A stretch of 64,000 nucleotides of DNA from Methanosarcina barkeri MS (GCF_000970025.1 NZ_CP009528.1:2963168-3027167); one strand, 5' to 3'; positions 39,943 to 49,700 are shown, numbered from the stretch's first letter. Notes: generated by a model not told the origin, from the letters alone. Numbers and translations are program-made.

Positions 39943-39993
39943 TTGAAGCTCAATACAAATATTTATATTGATTGGCAGATATTTTTAATGTAA
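39943..39993 (+). CDS. Possible 16-residue leader peptide translationally coupled to the next gene
   Basis: A strong site AGGAGGT (39928-39934) is eight bases before a TTG that opens the frame MKLNTNIYIDWQIFLM and stops at TAA. The stop shares its last base with the next ATG (TAATG), a classic coupling arrangement. No other start uses that ribosome binding site. The peptide is not recognised. Confidence 0.35.
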   Translation: MKLNTNIYIDWQIFLM

Positions 39994-40214
39994 TGGAAAA
40001 CAGTAGGGAATATCAGCTTTACCTTGAAGCTTTGGATGATGAAAGATCTGCGTGGGGAAGAAGAACGGCCGTAAGGCGACTCTGTGACTGTAAAACCGAG
40101 GAGTCTCTGTACTACCTGAATGAGCTCATAGTTGACAGATATTGCATTGTGCCGGATTGGCTAAAGAGAATCGCAAGGGAGTATTACGTATCTTTATGCC
40201 TCGAATTTCTCTAA
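39993..40214 (+). CDS. Small protein of unknown function, HEAT-like helices
   Basis: A 73-residue acidic protein: MENSREYQLYLEALDDERS, then AWGRRTAVRRLCDC, then SLYYLNELIVDRYC. The helical pattern with RRTAVRRL resembles a HEAT-repeat pair but is too short to assign. It may be translated by coupling from the short frame upstream, because its own ATG lacks a ribosome binding site. No neighbours within 500 bases on either side suggest a role. Confidence 0.55.
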   Translation: MENSREYQLYLEALDDERSAWGRRTAVRRLCDCKTEESLYYLNELIVDRYCIVPDWLKRIAREYYVSLCLEFL

Positions 40215-40670
40215 TTTTAATTTTTTAACGAATTTGGCTTCTTGGGACGACTTCCGGAAAATACACATCTCTGTTGAGAACTAGTAACTTAGTTACTGTA
40301 AATTAATAATTTGCTGAATATTTTATCTGTTTACTGATAAAGCTCTAAAATCGATGCCTACCGCCATATTCATAATTTCATGCTGTCGTACTGAAAATAA
40401 CTCTATGCTGCTATACTAAAAAATTCCGCCGTATTCGTTTACTTTTCTGTTTTTAGATAACCTATTCTCAGAGTCTGAAGCTTCCTGTCTATGCGAACCT
40501 GAATGATTGTAATTTCCTAAGATTTATATGCAATTACTTCAATTCTCTGATAAATCTCAGGAACCATTACGCTTAGCTATAGGTTTACTTTATCCATGAG
40601 TTCACACCTCCGGTTCCTGTTACAAAAAAGTTTACTAAAAGAGTTCATCTTTATTAAAAATCAATTAAAT
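40215..40670. other. Gap between two small genes
   Basis: On the minus strand GGAGGTG precedes ATG (40596) but the frame stops after six codons (MDKVNL). No other candidate gene is seen. Confidence 0.4.
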
Positions 40671-40757
40671 AATTATTTAATACAGATATTTTATAAGCTT
40701 TGAACCTTAATCTATAATTATTTAATACAGATATTTATAAACCTTAAACCTTAATTT
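40671..40757 (+). promoter_or_regulatory. Duplicated TATA-containing promoter segment
   Basis: AATTATTTAATACAGATATTT followed by TATAA and CCTTAA occurs twice with a 45-base period (40671 and 40716). Each copy contains a TATA-like TTTATAA. The second is about 40 bases before the next ATG, giving a very short leader. Confidence 0.45.
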
Positions 40758-40775
40758 GATGATAATTACTTCGGG

Positions 40776-41003
40776 ATGGATCGGAAAATGGGCAGGGATA
40801 CTGGGAAAGTTTTAGGAGGCCCGGCAATAGCTTTGGTGGGCATTGGAGCAGTAATAGATATTATTTTATTTTACTTCATGTTCAAATTTGCTGATGAGGA
40901 AAACCTGCTTATGGTTATCTTAACCGCAGTGTTGATAGGAATTATCGGATTGGGAGTTGCAAAAGGTCTTGTATCCCTGTCCAGGCGCAACTATGAAAAA
41001 TAA
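40776..41003 (+). CDS. Small two-helix membrane protein
   Basis: A 75-residue protein with two hydrophobic segments, about residues 13-38 (GGPAIALVGIGAVIDIILFYFMF) and 44-66 (LLMVILTAVLIGIIGLGVAKGL), joined by a short acidic turn ADEEN. The N- and C-termini are basic, so both are probably cytoplasmic. A second ATG four codons later is an alternative start. A 14-base tandem repeat follows. Function is unknown. Confidence 0.6.
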   Translation: MDRKMGRDTGKVLGGPAIALVGIGAVIDIILFYFMFKFADEENLLMVILTAVLIGIIGLGVAKGLVSLSRRNYEK

Positions 41004-41811
41004 CTGAATAAATGAGTAACTTTGAAGATTAAGATGAATTTAGATGAAATACAACTAAATGGTAACTGAGTAATTTTAAATAATGGCTAAGTGCTAACTA
41101 AAAGCTGACTAATAAACACTAACTAATAAACACTAACTAATAAACACTAACTAATAAACACTAACTAATAAACACTAACTGATAAACACTAACTAATAAA
41201 CACTAACTGATAAACACTAACTAATGAGGACAATATTCTAAAAGTAAAAAAGTACTATTCCAGTTTAATTTGTTCCATTAATCTCTATTCTTTCGTTACT
41301 CAAGATTAATTTAAACTATTAAAGGAATCTGACCGTGTGCCAATTTTTCGGTAAAATCACAAATTTCAAGAAGTTGCGTGGTAGAAAATTCCATATAGAG
41401 AGATCAATTTTCTCCATAGAACGCAAAAACTTTACTTCAAATTTACAGCAAATTTGAAACACTGCCAATCTTTTTCGAAATCTTTTGAATTTACTGACGA
41501 CATTATAAAGGCGGTTCTGCAAAATTTCTTAAAATAGTATTCATTTTAATCTCTTTATTTTTAGTTTCCTAAAGTTTTTTACAGAATTATTTTAAAATAA
41601 TATGAAGGTCAATATGTTCTCAGTTCAGCATTTATATTTTACACTATAACTTACATTTATTACTCACATTTGTTATTAATCTACTATGTTTTTCAGGCTG
41701 GGCTGTCAGTTTTTCAGATAAGGGAACAAACAGAAAGTCTGAACTCCAGGGAAACAAATTTCAGTTACAGATTTACACTCATAACAAGAACGAAACGGAG
41801 GGAGTTTACTC
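41004..41811. other. Gap upstream of AMP phosphorylase gene
   Basis: The left part is a tandem repeat (listed separately). A 67-codon minus-strand frame (41319-41522) has no features; fragments in the opposite frame also break. The last 150 bases should hold the deoA promoter; GGAGGGAG lies about ten bases before the deoA ATG. Confidence 0.45.
41107..41225. repeat. 14-bp tandem repeat, about 8.5 copies
   Basis: Units of CTAATAAACACTAA, two of them with G for A (CTGATAAACACTAA). Confidence 0.9.
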
Positions 41812-43332
41812 ATGCAATTGAAGTTAGAACATTTTAACATAAAAATAGGGCAGCACAAGATATTACTAAATATTGCCGACGCAAAGGAACTTGGAGTTAA
41901 TCCGGGGGACAGGGTACGTATTCGCGGGCATGAGAGCCTTTCTGCAATTGTGGATACAACGGATGATCTGGTTCCTCCAGGCACGCTGGGCGTTTTTTCC
42001 GAGGTATATGAGCACTTTGTGTCCTGGGATAAGCCGGTGGAAGTTGTTCCGGCATTCCGTTCAAAATCCACATCCGTGATCAAGAAAATGATGGATAAAA
42101 AACCTGTTGCGCAGGCAGAGATTAAAACACTCGTAAACGATATCGTGGAAGAAAATCTCAGCGAGATCGAACTCTCGGCTTTTATAACATCTTCTTATAT
42201 TCACGGAATGACCGACGACGAGGTCGAATGGCTTACAAGGGCTATGATTGAGAGCGGAGACACGATTGAGTTTGACACTCATCCTATAATGGACAAACAC
42301 TCGATAGGAGGAGTGCCCGGAAACAAGATCTCCCTTCTTGTTGTTCCTATTATCGCTGCAAATGGGCTTCTTATTCCAAAGACGAGTTCCAGGGCGATTA
42401 CAGGAGCAGGAGGAACTGCTGACCTTATGGAAGTACTCTGTCCGGTAGAGTTCAGCTCTCAGGAAGTCAAAGAGATTACCGAAAAAGTCGGGGGTGCACT
42501 TGTCTGGGGTGGAGCCACAAATATAGCGCCTGCCGATGACAAGCTCATAAGGATTGAATACCCTCTCTCCATTGACCCTTACTACCAGATGCTTGCCTCG
42601 ATTATGGCAAAAAAAGGAGCTATCGGAGCAGACAATGTAGTAATGGACATTCCGGTCGGGCCAAGCACAAAAGTTCCAACTGTTCAGGAGGGACAAAAAC
42701 TTGCAAGAGACCTGATTAACCTCGGGCACAGGCTTGGAATGAACGTTGAATGTGCAATTACCTATGGTTCGTCTCCGATTGGAAGAAAAGTAGGGCCCTC
42801 ACTGGAAGTCAGGGAAGCCCTGAAAGTGCTGGAAAGTATGGAAGGCCCGAACAGTCTTATTGAAAAGAGTGCGGCTCTTGCGGGTATCCTGCTTGAGATG
42901 GGAGGTGCGGCTCCAAGGGACCGCGGAAAGGAAGTTGCACTGGAAACACTAAGGAGCGGGAAAGCCCTTGAGAAGATGAAACAGATTATTGAGGCCCAGG
43001 GTGGAGATCCAAAGATTACCTCGGCTGACATCCAGGTAGGGCAATATACTGCCGACATTCTCGCTTCTGCGGACGGATATGTAATCGAGTTTGACAATAA
43101 GTGGATAATTGAAATTGCCAGACTTGCAGGAGCTCCTAATGATAAAGGAGCCGGGGTCGCTATTCACAAGAAAATGGGAGAATCCGTTAAGAAGGGAGAT
43201 CCTATCCTTACCATCTATGCTGAAAAAGAGTTCAAACTAGATACCGCATTGACAACGGCCCAGAGAACAAACCCGATAGTTGTTGAGGGCATGCTTCTTA
43301 AGAGAATTCCCGGAACCTACGGGTTCCAGTAA
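41812..43332 (+). CDS. deoA: AMP phosphorylase
   Basis: A 506-residue archaeal nucleoside phosphorylase that converts AMP (also CMP, UMP) and phosphate to base and ribose-1,5-bisphosphate, feeding type III RuBisCO in AMP degradation. An 84-residue N-terminal extension (MQLKLEHFNIKIGQHKILLN), absent from bacterial thymidine phosphorylase, marks the AMP phosphorylase type. Core motifs are DKHSIGGVPGNKISLLVVP near 165, TSSRAITGAGGTADLMEVL near 197 and the C-terminal DKGAGVAIHKKMG near 440. The Met start follows GGAGGGAG. Trm56 is 58 bases downstream on the same strand. Confidence 0.92.
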   Translation: MQLKLEHFNIKIGQHKILLNIADAKELGVNPGDRVRIRGHESLSAIVDTTDDLVPPGTLGVFSEVYEHFVSWDKPVEVVPAFRSKSTSVIKKMMDKKPVAQAEIKTLVNDIVEENLSEIELSAFITSSYIHGMTDDEVEWLTRAMIESGDTIEFDTHPIMDKHSIGGVPGNKISLLVVPIIAANGLLIPKTSSRAITGAGGTADLMEVLCPVEFSSQEVKEITEKVGGALVWGGATNIAPADDKLIRIEYPLSIDPYYQMLASIMAKKGAIGADNVVMDIPVGPSTKVPTVQEGQKLARDLINLGHRLGMNVECAITYGSSPIGRKVGPSLEVREALKVLESMEGPNSLIEKSAALAGILLEMGGAAPRDRGKEVALETLRSGKALEKMKQIIEAQGGDPKITSADIQVGQYTADILASADGYVIEFDNKWIIEIARLAGAPNDKGAGVAIHKKMGESVKKGDPILTIYAEKEFKLDTALTTAQRTNPIVVEGMLLKRIPGTYGFQ

Positions 43333-43390
43333 TCTTCTCTTATTTTTTTCAGTGAAATACTTTAATACCTTGCAGGGTTTTAGCACGAGC

Positions 43391-43924
43391 ATGAAAAGAA
43401 TTGTTTTGCTGCGTCTGGGGCACCGCCCTGAAAGGGATAAAAGAATCACCACCCATGTAGGCTTAACTGCCCGGCTGCTCGGTGCAGAAGGTATGCTCCT
43501 TGCCTCAAATGACCCCGGAATAATAGCAACTCTTGAAGATGTTGTCAGCCGCTGGGGCGGAAATTTCTATATTAAGAATAATGTCAATTATAAGCAGGAA
43601 ATCAAGGAATGGAAAGCCGCCGGTGGAAAAGTCTGCCATCTTTCAATGTATGGGATCAATCTTCCCGATGTCACGGACGAGCTTAAAAGCTGTGATAAGC
43701 TTATGATCGTGGTAGGAGCAGAAAAGGTGCCTCCGGAAATATATCAGCTTGCGGACTGGAATGTTGCAGTTGGAAGCCAGCCCCATTCCGAGGTTGCAGC
43801 GGTTGCAATTACTCTGGACAGGATTGCAGACGGCGAGCCACTTAAAAGAGAATTCAAAAATGCTGAGCTGACAATTGTACCAGCAGAAAGGGGTAAAAAG
43901 GTTATAGAAAATCTTAGGGATTAA
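43391..43924 (+). CDS. trm56: tRNA (cytidine(56)-2'-O)-methyltransferase
   Basis: A 177-residue SPOUT-family enzyme that 2'-O-methylates C56 in the T-loop of archaeal tRNAs, using S-adenosylmethionine. The start is KRIVLLRLGHRPERDKR, of which LRLGHRPERD is diagnostic. The knot region is VVGAEKVPPEIYQLADWNVAVGSQPHSEVAA near 110-140. The frame extends 37 codons upstream into the deoA end; ATG at 43391 matches the conserved N-terminus. The name fits the family closely. The tRNA-Gly in this window has C rather than U at T-loop position 55 but keeps C56. Confidence 0.9.
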   Translation: MKRIVLLRLGHRPERDKRITTHVGLTARLLGAEGMLLASNDPGIIATLEDVVSRWGGNFYIKNNVNYKQEIKEWKAAGGKVCHLSMYGINLPDVTDELKSCDKLMIVVGAEKVPPEIYQLADWNVAVGSQPHSEVAAVAITLDRIADGEPLKREFKNAELTIVPAERGKKVIENLRD

Positions 43925-44184
43925 GTCTATCTCCCTTTTAGCTTTTCTTTACAGCCTGCATCTTCTATTTATCAGAACCCTTTACTTTTTTCAGGATTGT
44001 TTACTTTTTTGACTGGGGTTTTTTATATTCAGATTTTTATCTCTGAGTTCATCCCAAAACTTGAAATTTGCTTCTTAGACCTTGTATTTCGAATAATCAA
44101 TCAAGCTCAAGATCATAAAAACAATTCTGAAAATTCCCAACGATTGATAACAAAGTGGCTTTTTGGATAGGCTCTCTTTATACT

Positions 44185-45639
44185 TTAATGAAGGTTCCCA
44201 TCTTCATTAAGAATCTTCAGCAGCTCTATGATCGAATACGAAGCCCGGGTAATTCCCATGCTGCGCTTGTCAGTATCTGTACCCACTACATAGAGGTTCC
44301 GAACAGGAGTTCGAATACCTGCGAACTTTCCATTAATTGCGACTGCAGCCTTTTCCGGAACCATTATCTGTTCGTGACGCATATCAATATATCTTTCAAT
44401 GTTTGGATGGGCACGGAAGATCGTATCGTAGGCCTTTTTTATCTCGTGTTCTTCGCTTTTATTTTCATCTATTACAAAGGAAAATCCAATAAGCTGTTTA
44501 TCCTTTGGAGCAAGCGAGGGGTCATAGTTACTTATAGGAGTTGCCCAGTAGGCGAAATCCTTGAACCAGATCTCTGAGCCTGTATAATTAAAATTGGGAA
44601 ACTCTTTTTCCAGTCCAAGCCAGATGGTCAGGCTTTTACTGTGGACAATTCCCTTTAGGTCTTTAACATATTCTGTGGGAAGATCCTTTATCAGCAGGGG
44701 GAGCTCGGTTGCAAAACCTGTGTAGATAATAAGGTCAGAGTTATATATTTCATCGGCTTCCACGCCTGAAACCTTTTCGTCCTGTACAAGAATAGATTTA
44801 ACTTCACATTCCGTTTTGATCTCAACAGTTTCCGGAAGGGAGTAAAGAATGGCATCTAGCAGGGATTTTAATCCCTTTCTTGGATAGCCCTGAGAACCGT
44901 TTACATCATTTGTTGCAAGCCTTTCCAGGGATGCAAACGGCTGAGTAACCCTGGTCATTCTTGCATGAAGAGAAGCATGCAGGTGATACGGAAGGATTGA
45001 GGCAAGGATAGATTCTGTAGACTGGGTTTTTTTCGATTCCAGTTTACCTATCATAGCATCAAATTGTTCCTGGGTAATGCTATCCCTGACAAAATTGCTG
45101 CCATACAGGATACGTTGAGCCGAGGTCTCTTTCATAGATTTCCCAGAAAGAGAAATGGACATCGTGTCCACAAAGTCATAGGTATCCTTTGAAATACTTT
45201 TTGGCAGAAAATCATATACCGCTTGGTCTGAAAGATCTATGCCAAATGAGGAAAGTGTAAAGGCTTTAGTGAGAGTCTGAGAGAGTATAAGCCTATCTTT
45301 TCTCGGAAGTACTTCAAAAGTCACGAAGTCTTTCAGGGTTGAAGGAACTTTGAGAAAAGCGTTTTCAGTCCGAATGTAGTAATGCCCATAGTCCTCAAAT
45401 ACAGGCAAAAAATCAAAGTAATTATCCATCAACCTCTTCAGAGGTCCTTCAATTAGATGGGTAATCGCGTGTACTCCTGTATCTACCTGATAGCCATCTA
45501 CCATGTAACTATTGCAATTTCCTCCAATATGCTGATTTTTTTCAAGAACAATGACTTTTTTTCCGTGTTTAGAAAGCGTTAAAGCTGCTAAAAGCCCACT
45601 TATGCCTGCCCCGACAACAACTACGTCATACTTTTTCAT
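44185..45639 (-). CDS. FAD-dependent oxidoreductase, phytoene-desaturase/amine-oxidase type
   Basis: A 484-residue flavoprotein. The FAD-binding Rossmann motif VVVVGAGISGLLAALTLSKHGKKVIVLE is at residues 6-33 and is followed by HIGGNCNSY. The C-terminal FAD motif is NLYVVGTDTDKRSMGI near 455. The layout matches CrtI/NAD(P)-binding amine-oxidase-like proteins, which in methanosarcinas may act on isoprenoids. It has no pathway neighbours, so the substrate is unknown. A longer frame starts at TTG; the ATG two codons later is preferred. A 15-base repeat occupies its upstream region. Confidence 0.78.
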   Translation of the reverse strand: MKKYDVVVVGAGISGLLAALTLSKHGKKVIVLEKNQHIGGNCNSYMVDGYQVDTGVHAITHLIEGPLKRLMDNYFDFLPVFEDYGHYYIRTENAFLKVPSTLKDFVTFEVLPRKDRLILSQTLTKAFTLSSFGIDLSDQAVYDFLPKSISKDTYDFVDTMSISLSGKSMKETSAQRILYGSNFVRDSITQEQFDAMIGKLESKKTQSTESILASILPYHLHASLHARMTRVTQPFASLERLATNDVNGSQGYPRKGLKSLLDAILYSLPETVEIKTECEVKSILVQDEKVSGVEADEIYNSDLIIYTGFATELPLLIKDLPTEYVKDLKGIVHSKSLTIWLGLEKEFPNFNYTGSEIWFKDFAYWATPISNYDPSLAPKDKQLIGFSFVIDENKSEEHEIKKAYDTIFRAHPNIERYIDMRHEQIMVPEKAAVAINGKFAGIRTPVRNLYVVGTDTDKRSMGITRASYSIIELLKILNEDGNLH

Positions 45640-45646
45640 TTCCAAA

Positions 45647-45720
45647 ACGACCTCTATTTTTATGACCTATGTTTTTACGACCTATGTTTTTACGACCTAT
45701 GTTTTTATGACCTATATTTT
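45647..45720. repeat. 15-bp tandem repeat, about five copies
   Basis: Units of ACGACCTATGTTTTT lie directly before the start of the oxidoreductase gene. Confidence 0.85.
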
Positions 45721-46066
45721 TCCTGTGAGGCAAGTTTCTAGCCAATGTAACTGTATTAATTGTTACGACTTAAAACCTGATCATAATTTTAGAATTTCTC
45801 TTTTGGATTTTAACTTTGTGGAAACCTTTAATTAACAAAAATTTGTCCAGTGCACAGATCTTTCGCTTTTCCGGGCATCCTATCCGATTATTTTTATTTC
45901 CTCTTGCATTATTGGCTAAAAGTAGCTAAAAGTAGCTAAATCAAGCCTATTCATTAATTAACGCTGTAAACTCTAGTTACAATTTCATAACTTCTCCATA
46001 TGCTCTGAAAAAGAACAAAAGTGCATAAATTAAAATAGTAACAGAAAGTAAGGGTTTGTGACTCTT
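45721..46066. other. Divergent gap
   Basis: A doubled AAAAGTAGCT phrase occurs near 45917-45937. No gene is seen. Promoters for the oxidoreductase (leftward) and the membrane protein (rightward) should lie here. Confidence 0.4.
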
Positions 46067-46462
46067 ATGGATTTGACGTATGAAATATATCTTATGGCTG
46101 GAGGTATATCTTTTCTTACACTCCTCCTGCTGTTTTTAAATTTATATAAAAACAGTCTTATTTCATATTCTCTCAAGCTTTGCAGCTGGATCTGCGGGAT
46201 GGCAATCAGTTCGGCCAGTCCCTGGGTCAAAATGTTTGTGCTTCATCTTGTGTTTTTCATTCGACTTCTCATGTATCTTGCTATCGTTTCTCTTGAGCAG
46301 GTTGATAAGCTAACTGCCAGAGGCCTTTTGAAGCGTTATATATTAGGTACCAGAGTTGTCCTTTCTGAATATACACTCTCTTTCCTTCACTCTTCGAAAG
46401 CGATTGAAAGGCATACTCATATCCTTGGCGCTGAGTCCATAAACCGAAAAGATCGATATTGA
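46067..46462 (+). CDS. Small membrane protein of unknown function
   Basis: A 131-residue protein with hydrophobic segments at about residues 8-28 (LMAGGISFLTLLLLFLNLY), 35-50 and 55-78 (MFVLHLVFFIRLLMYLAIVSL), then a basic cytoplasmic tail with KRYILGTRVVLSEY. I do not recognise a family. A GTG nine bases upstream is an alternative start; the A/G-rich AAGTAAGGG before it is nearer the GTG. It stands alone. Confidence 0.5.
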   Translation: MDLTYEIYLMAGGISFLTLLLLFLNLYKNSLISYSLKLCSWICGMAISSASPWVKMFVLHLVFFIRLLMYLAIVSLEQVDKLTARGLLKRYILGTRVVLSEYTLSFLHSSKAIERHTHILGAESINRKDRY

Positions 46463-46836
46463 GAAAGAATTCTTTCAGAAAATAATCGATTTCAGAATTT
46501 AGATTTCTTAAATTAGTTTTTCTTTTTAGAGTTTTAGAGTTTATTTGTTTTCAATTTTTTTACTTTTTTTGCTATAAGTCTCATTAGCTACACTTCACAA
46601 AATCACTACAAGCTGTTTTTTCTACAATAATAACATGTACCGAAGAATTCGGGTCCTTTTCTGAAATTTAAAGTAATTGGTTAAATTAATGACCCTTTCA
46701 AGATAAAAGGAAACGTTGTACGTTTTATATAGCTAGAGAGTATATTTTGTTCGAGTGATTTAAGGCCTAATTGCCCTATGTCGGGAAGCGTCAGGTAATT
46801 GGTTCCCTTATTTTCAGAGTTTAAAGGAGTGTGACA
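46463..46836. other. Gap before the kinase gene
   Basis: T-rich tracts follow the membrane protein gene (46500-46570). TTTTATATAG near 46714-46723 is a good TATA box for the next gene, roughly 115 bases before its start. Confidence 0.5.
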
Positions 46837-47346
46837 ATGAACATCACATTAATTGGCATGGCAGGAGCTGGAAAAAGTACTATCGGAAGATCCCTTGCAA
46901 AGCGCCTTGGCTATACTTTTATCGATGTGGATCACCTGATAAGGGAAAACACCGGAATGCCTCTCCAGACTCTGATTGATAAAGAAGGAGATTCGGCTTT
47001 TATCAGGTTTGAAGAAGAAGCCATTCTCAGTCTCGAGCAGATAGATAGGAGCGTTATTTCACCTGGTGGGAGTGTAATTTATTCCGAAAAAGCCATGAAT
47101 CATTTGAAAAAAATCTCAAAAATAATCTTTCTGGATACTGCTTTTAGAAGCATTGCCAGAAGGCTTCCTAATGCAAGAAAAAGAGGCATAGTAGGACTCA
47201 GGGATAGGAGTTTGAAAGAACTTTTTGAAGAAAGGAAGGGCTTTTATCAGAAATATGCTGATTTTTCAATAAAGCTCAAAGGGAGAGAAAATATTCAGGA
47301 CATCGATGAAATGATTGTTGAGATATGTTTTGAAGAGAGTACCTGA
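46837..47346 (+). CDS. Bacterial-type shikimate-kinase-like P-loop kinase
   Basis: A 169-residue kinase of the AroK fold. Walker A is GMAGAGKST near residue 8; FIDVDHLIREN near 30 matches the shikimate-binding DxD region; FEEEAI follows; PGGSVIY near 78 stands where shikimate kinases have GGG; RRLPNARKRGI is the lid region. Archaea usually use an unrelated GHMP-type shikimate kinase, so this is either an acquired bacterial enzyme or a paralogue with another substrate. The altered GGG motif favours caution. AAAGGAG is seven bases before the ATG at 46837, better than a GTG upstream. A long 17-base repeat follows. Confidence 0.72.
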   Translation: MNITLIGMAGAGKSTIGRSLAKRLGYTFIDVDHLIRENTGMPLQTLIDKEGDSAFIRFEEEAILSLEQIDRSVISPGGSVIYSEKAMNHLKKISKIIFLDTAFRSIARRLPNARKRGIVGLRDRSLKELFEERKGFYQKYADFSIKLKGRENIQDIDEMIVEICFEEST

Positions 47347-47390
47347 AATTGTGGCTCAAATAGGTTCATTAAGGTTTCCAGTTGTGTTTT

Positions 47391-47591
47391 AATATAATTG
47401 CTTTTTAACATAATTGCTTTTTAACATAATTGCTTTTTCAACATAATTGCTTTTTAACATAATTGCTTTTTCAACATAATTACTTTTTCAATATAATTAC
47501 TTTTTCAACATAATTACTTTTTCAACATAATTACTTTTTCAACATAATTACTTTTTCAACATAATTACTTTTTCAACATAATTACTTTTTC
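47391..47591. repeat. 16/17-bp tandem repeat, about 12 copies
   Basis: Units of AACATAATTGCTTTTT pass into AACATAATTACTTTTTC through single changes, so the array shows a gradient of variants. It starts about 45 bases after the kinase stop. Confidence 0.92.
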
Positions 47592-47859
47592 GGGGTCGGG
47601 ATTTTTAGAGTTATTAGTTTTAAATTATCTCCCAGGGTCTAAAACTTTAAGAATGGTTTCCTTTAGGGTCATTTCCATCCAGGAACGGTTTTCTTTAAGA
47701 ACAATCGGCTTTATGGATGACTTACTTTAAGGACAGTTTACTTTAAAGCAGCAGTTCACTTTATTAGTAATTAGGTCTTCAATCTGAGCAAAATCTCTCA
47801 GTTTATAACATTTGAGCATCGGCCTGCAGGAAAAAGGTCCGAGCAACAGGAGACATAAA
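47592..47859. other. Leader region of the ACT/UPF0210 operon
   Basis: A loosely repeated phrase ACTTTAAG(G)ACAGTTTACTTTAAAG lies near 47720-47765. No gene is seen. Confidence 0.4.
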
Positions 47860-48138
47860 ATGACATCAAGTCGTTTCATAATTACGGTTATAGGCAGCGA
47901 CCGGGTAGGAATTGTTGCCAGAATCACTACTGTGATGGCAAGTTTCAATGTAAATATTGTTGATATTACTCAGACTATCATGCAGGGTATATTCACCATG
48001 ATTATGCTTGCAGAAGCTCCACAGGAAAATTTTGACCTTGCGGCTTTCCAGGAGGCTATGAGTGCCGAGGGAAAGAGCCTTGGAGTCGAGGTTAAGGTAC
48101 AGCACGAAGACGCATTCCGCTTTATGCACAGGATCTGA
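47860..48138 (+). CDS. ACT-domain protein, UPF0237 family
   Basis: A 92-residue single ACT domain: RFIITVIGSDRVGIVARITTV, with the DRxGIVA ligand-loop signature, and a second strand-helix unit to the end. These proteins bind small ligands, probably amino acids, and pair with UPF0210 proteins in many genomes, as here (62 bases downstream). The ATG at 47860 follows AGGAG by eight bases; an upstream in-frame ATG lacks such a site. The molecular role is not established. Confidence 0.85.
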   Translation: MTSSRFIITVIGSDRVGIVARITTVMASFNVNIVDITQTIMQGIFTMIMLAEAPQENFDLAAFQEAMSAEGKSLGVEVKVQHEDAFRFMHRI

Positions 48139-48200
48139 TCTGGAGACTATCTGAAAATGATCTGGAAAATTAATCTGTCTGGAATGAGAGGTAATTTTTC

Positions 48201-49562
48201 ATGTATATAAACCCAAAAGAAATTCTGGAAACAATCCAGATGATCAGGATGGAACATCTCGACATCAGAACCGTAACAATGGGTATCAGCCTGAGGGACT
48301 GCAGCCATCCTGATATTGAGGTTTTCAATGAGAATATCTATGAAAAGATAACCGCCCGTGCAAAAGAACTTGTGCGTACAACAAATGAAATCCAGAGCCT
48401 CTATGGAATTCCAATAATCAATAAGAGAATCTCAGTAACTCCAATAGCTGTGGCGGCCGAAAGTTGCAGGTCTCCTGATTTCGTTTCCATTGCAAAAACC
48501 ATGGACGAAGCTGCAAAAGATGCACAGGTAGACTTTATAGGAGGTTTCAGTGCCCTTGTCCACAAAGGAGCAACCGTTGGGGATCTAAAGCTTATAAATT
48601 CCATTCCTGAAGCCCTTAAAGACACTGAAAAGGTCTGCTCGTCGGTAAATGTTGCAACCACAAAAACCGGGATTAATATGGATGCAGTTGGCCTGATGGG
48701 CAGCATCATTAAAAAGACTGCGGATTTGACTGCGGATAGGGATGGGATAGGTTGTGCCAAGCTTGTAGTCTTTGCAAATGCCCCTGAAGACAATCCCTTT
48801 ATGGCAGGAGCCTTTCACGGAATCGGTGAACCTGAGTGCGTTATCAACGTTGGGGTCAGTGGGCCTGGCGTTGTGAATGCTGCAATTCGAGAACTTGAAA
48901 ACCCAAATCTTACGGAAATTTCGGAGACCATCAAAAAGACGGCCTTTAAAATAACCCGCATGGGAGAAATGGTGGGTCGGGAGGTTTCGCGAAGGCTTGG
49001 AGTCGAATTCGGGATTCTTGACCTTTCCCTGGCTCCTACACCTGCAATTGGGGACAGTGTTGCTGCGATTCTTGAGGCAATGGGGCTTGAGCGCTGCGGA
49101 GCTCACGGAACGACTGCAGCCCTTGCACTTTTGAATGATGCCGTAAAAAAAGGCGGAGCAATGGCTTCCTCCTCAGTAGGAGGCCTGAGTGGGGCTTTTA
49201 TCCCTGTCAGCGAGGACGCAGGCATGATAGAAGCCGTCAGGGCCGGAGCCCTCAGCCTAGAAAAACTTGAAGCTATGACCAGCGTCTGCTCGGTCGGACT
49301 TGATATGATCGCAGTTCCTGGGGATACTCCTGCTTCCACCCTTTCGGCTATTATCGCTGACGAGATGGCCATAGGAGTAATAAATAGAAAAACGACGGCA
49401 GTCAGAGTTATCCCAGCTCCTGGAAAAGGAGTTGGAGATTCCGTAGAATTCGGCGGCCTTCTTGGAAATGCCCCTATTATGCCGGTAAGCGATTTCAGTT
49501 CCGAGACTTTCGTAAAACGGGGAGGAAGAATCCCGGCTCCTATCCAGTCCCTTACAAACTGA
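48201..49562 (+). CDS. UPF0210 (PFL family) protein
   Basis: A 453-residue conserved protein of the UPF0210/DUF711 group. Visible conserved stretches are [11 protein letters not shown] near 25, [11 protein letters not shown] near 114, [16 protein letters not shown] near 150, [11 protein letters not shown] near 223 and [16 protein letters not shown] near 275. The structure known for a relative resembles pyruvate-formate-lyase-like barrels, but no glycyl radical site is visible and function is unknown. GAGGT lies eight bases before the ATG. It is cotranscribed with the ACT protein, which probably regulates or binds it. Confidence 0.87.
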   Translation: MYINPKEILETIQMIRMEHLDIRTVTMGISLRDCSHPDIEVFNENIYEKITARAKELVRTTNEIQSLYGIPIINKRISVTPIAVAAESCRSPDFVSIAKTMDEAAKDAQVDFIGGFSALVHKGATVGDLKLINSIPEALKDTEKVCSSVNVATTKTGINMDAVGLMGSIIKKTADLTADRDGIGCAKLVVFANAPEDNPFMAGAFHGIGEPECVINVGVSGPGVVNAAIRELENPNLTEISETIKKTAFKITRMGEMVGREVSRRLGVEFGILDLSLAPTPAIGDSVAAILEAMGLERCGAHGTTAALALLNDAVKKGGAMASSSVGGLSGAFIPVSEDAGMIEAVRAGALSLEKLEAMTSVCSVGLDMIAVPGDTPASTLSAIIADEMAIGVINRKTTAVRVIPAPGKGVGDSVEFGGLLGNAPIMPVSDFSSETFVKRGGRIPAPIQSLTN

Positions 49563-49700
49563 AGGATGAACCAGCTAAAGGGTTAACCAGCCGGTAAATC
49601 CGGCAACTTATTTTTTGTCTTTCGGAAGCGGGTCGACAAGCCATCAGGTATTTTTCAATACGAGTCTACTGATTTTTGTCATGGAATAATATATCTGTCT
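49563..49700. other. Short gap after UPF0210
   Basis: AACCAGC...GGTTAACCAGCCGGTAAATCCGG gives weak inverted repeats that may end the transcript. No gene is seen. Confidence 0.35.

Noticed and set aside
40560..40620. Minus-strand ATG with a strong GGAGGTG site
   Set aside because: The frame ends after six codons and nothing follows; not supported as a gene.
41319..41522. 67-codon minus-strand frame before deoA
   Set aside because: Opposite strand has equally long broken frames; no features.
47391..47591. CRISPR array
   Set aside because: Units are directly adjacent with no spacers; no cas genes in the window.
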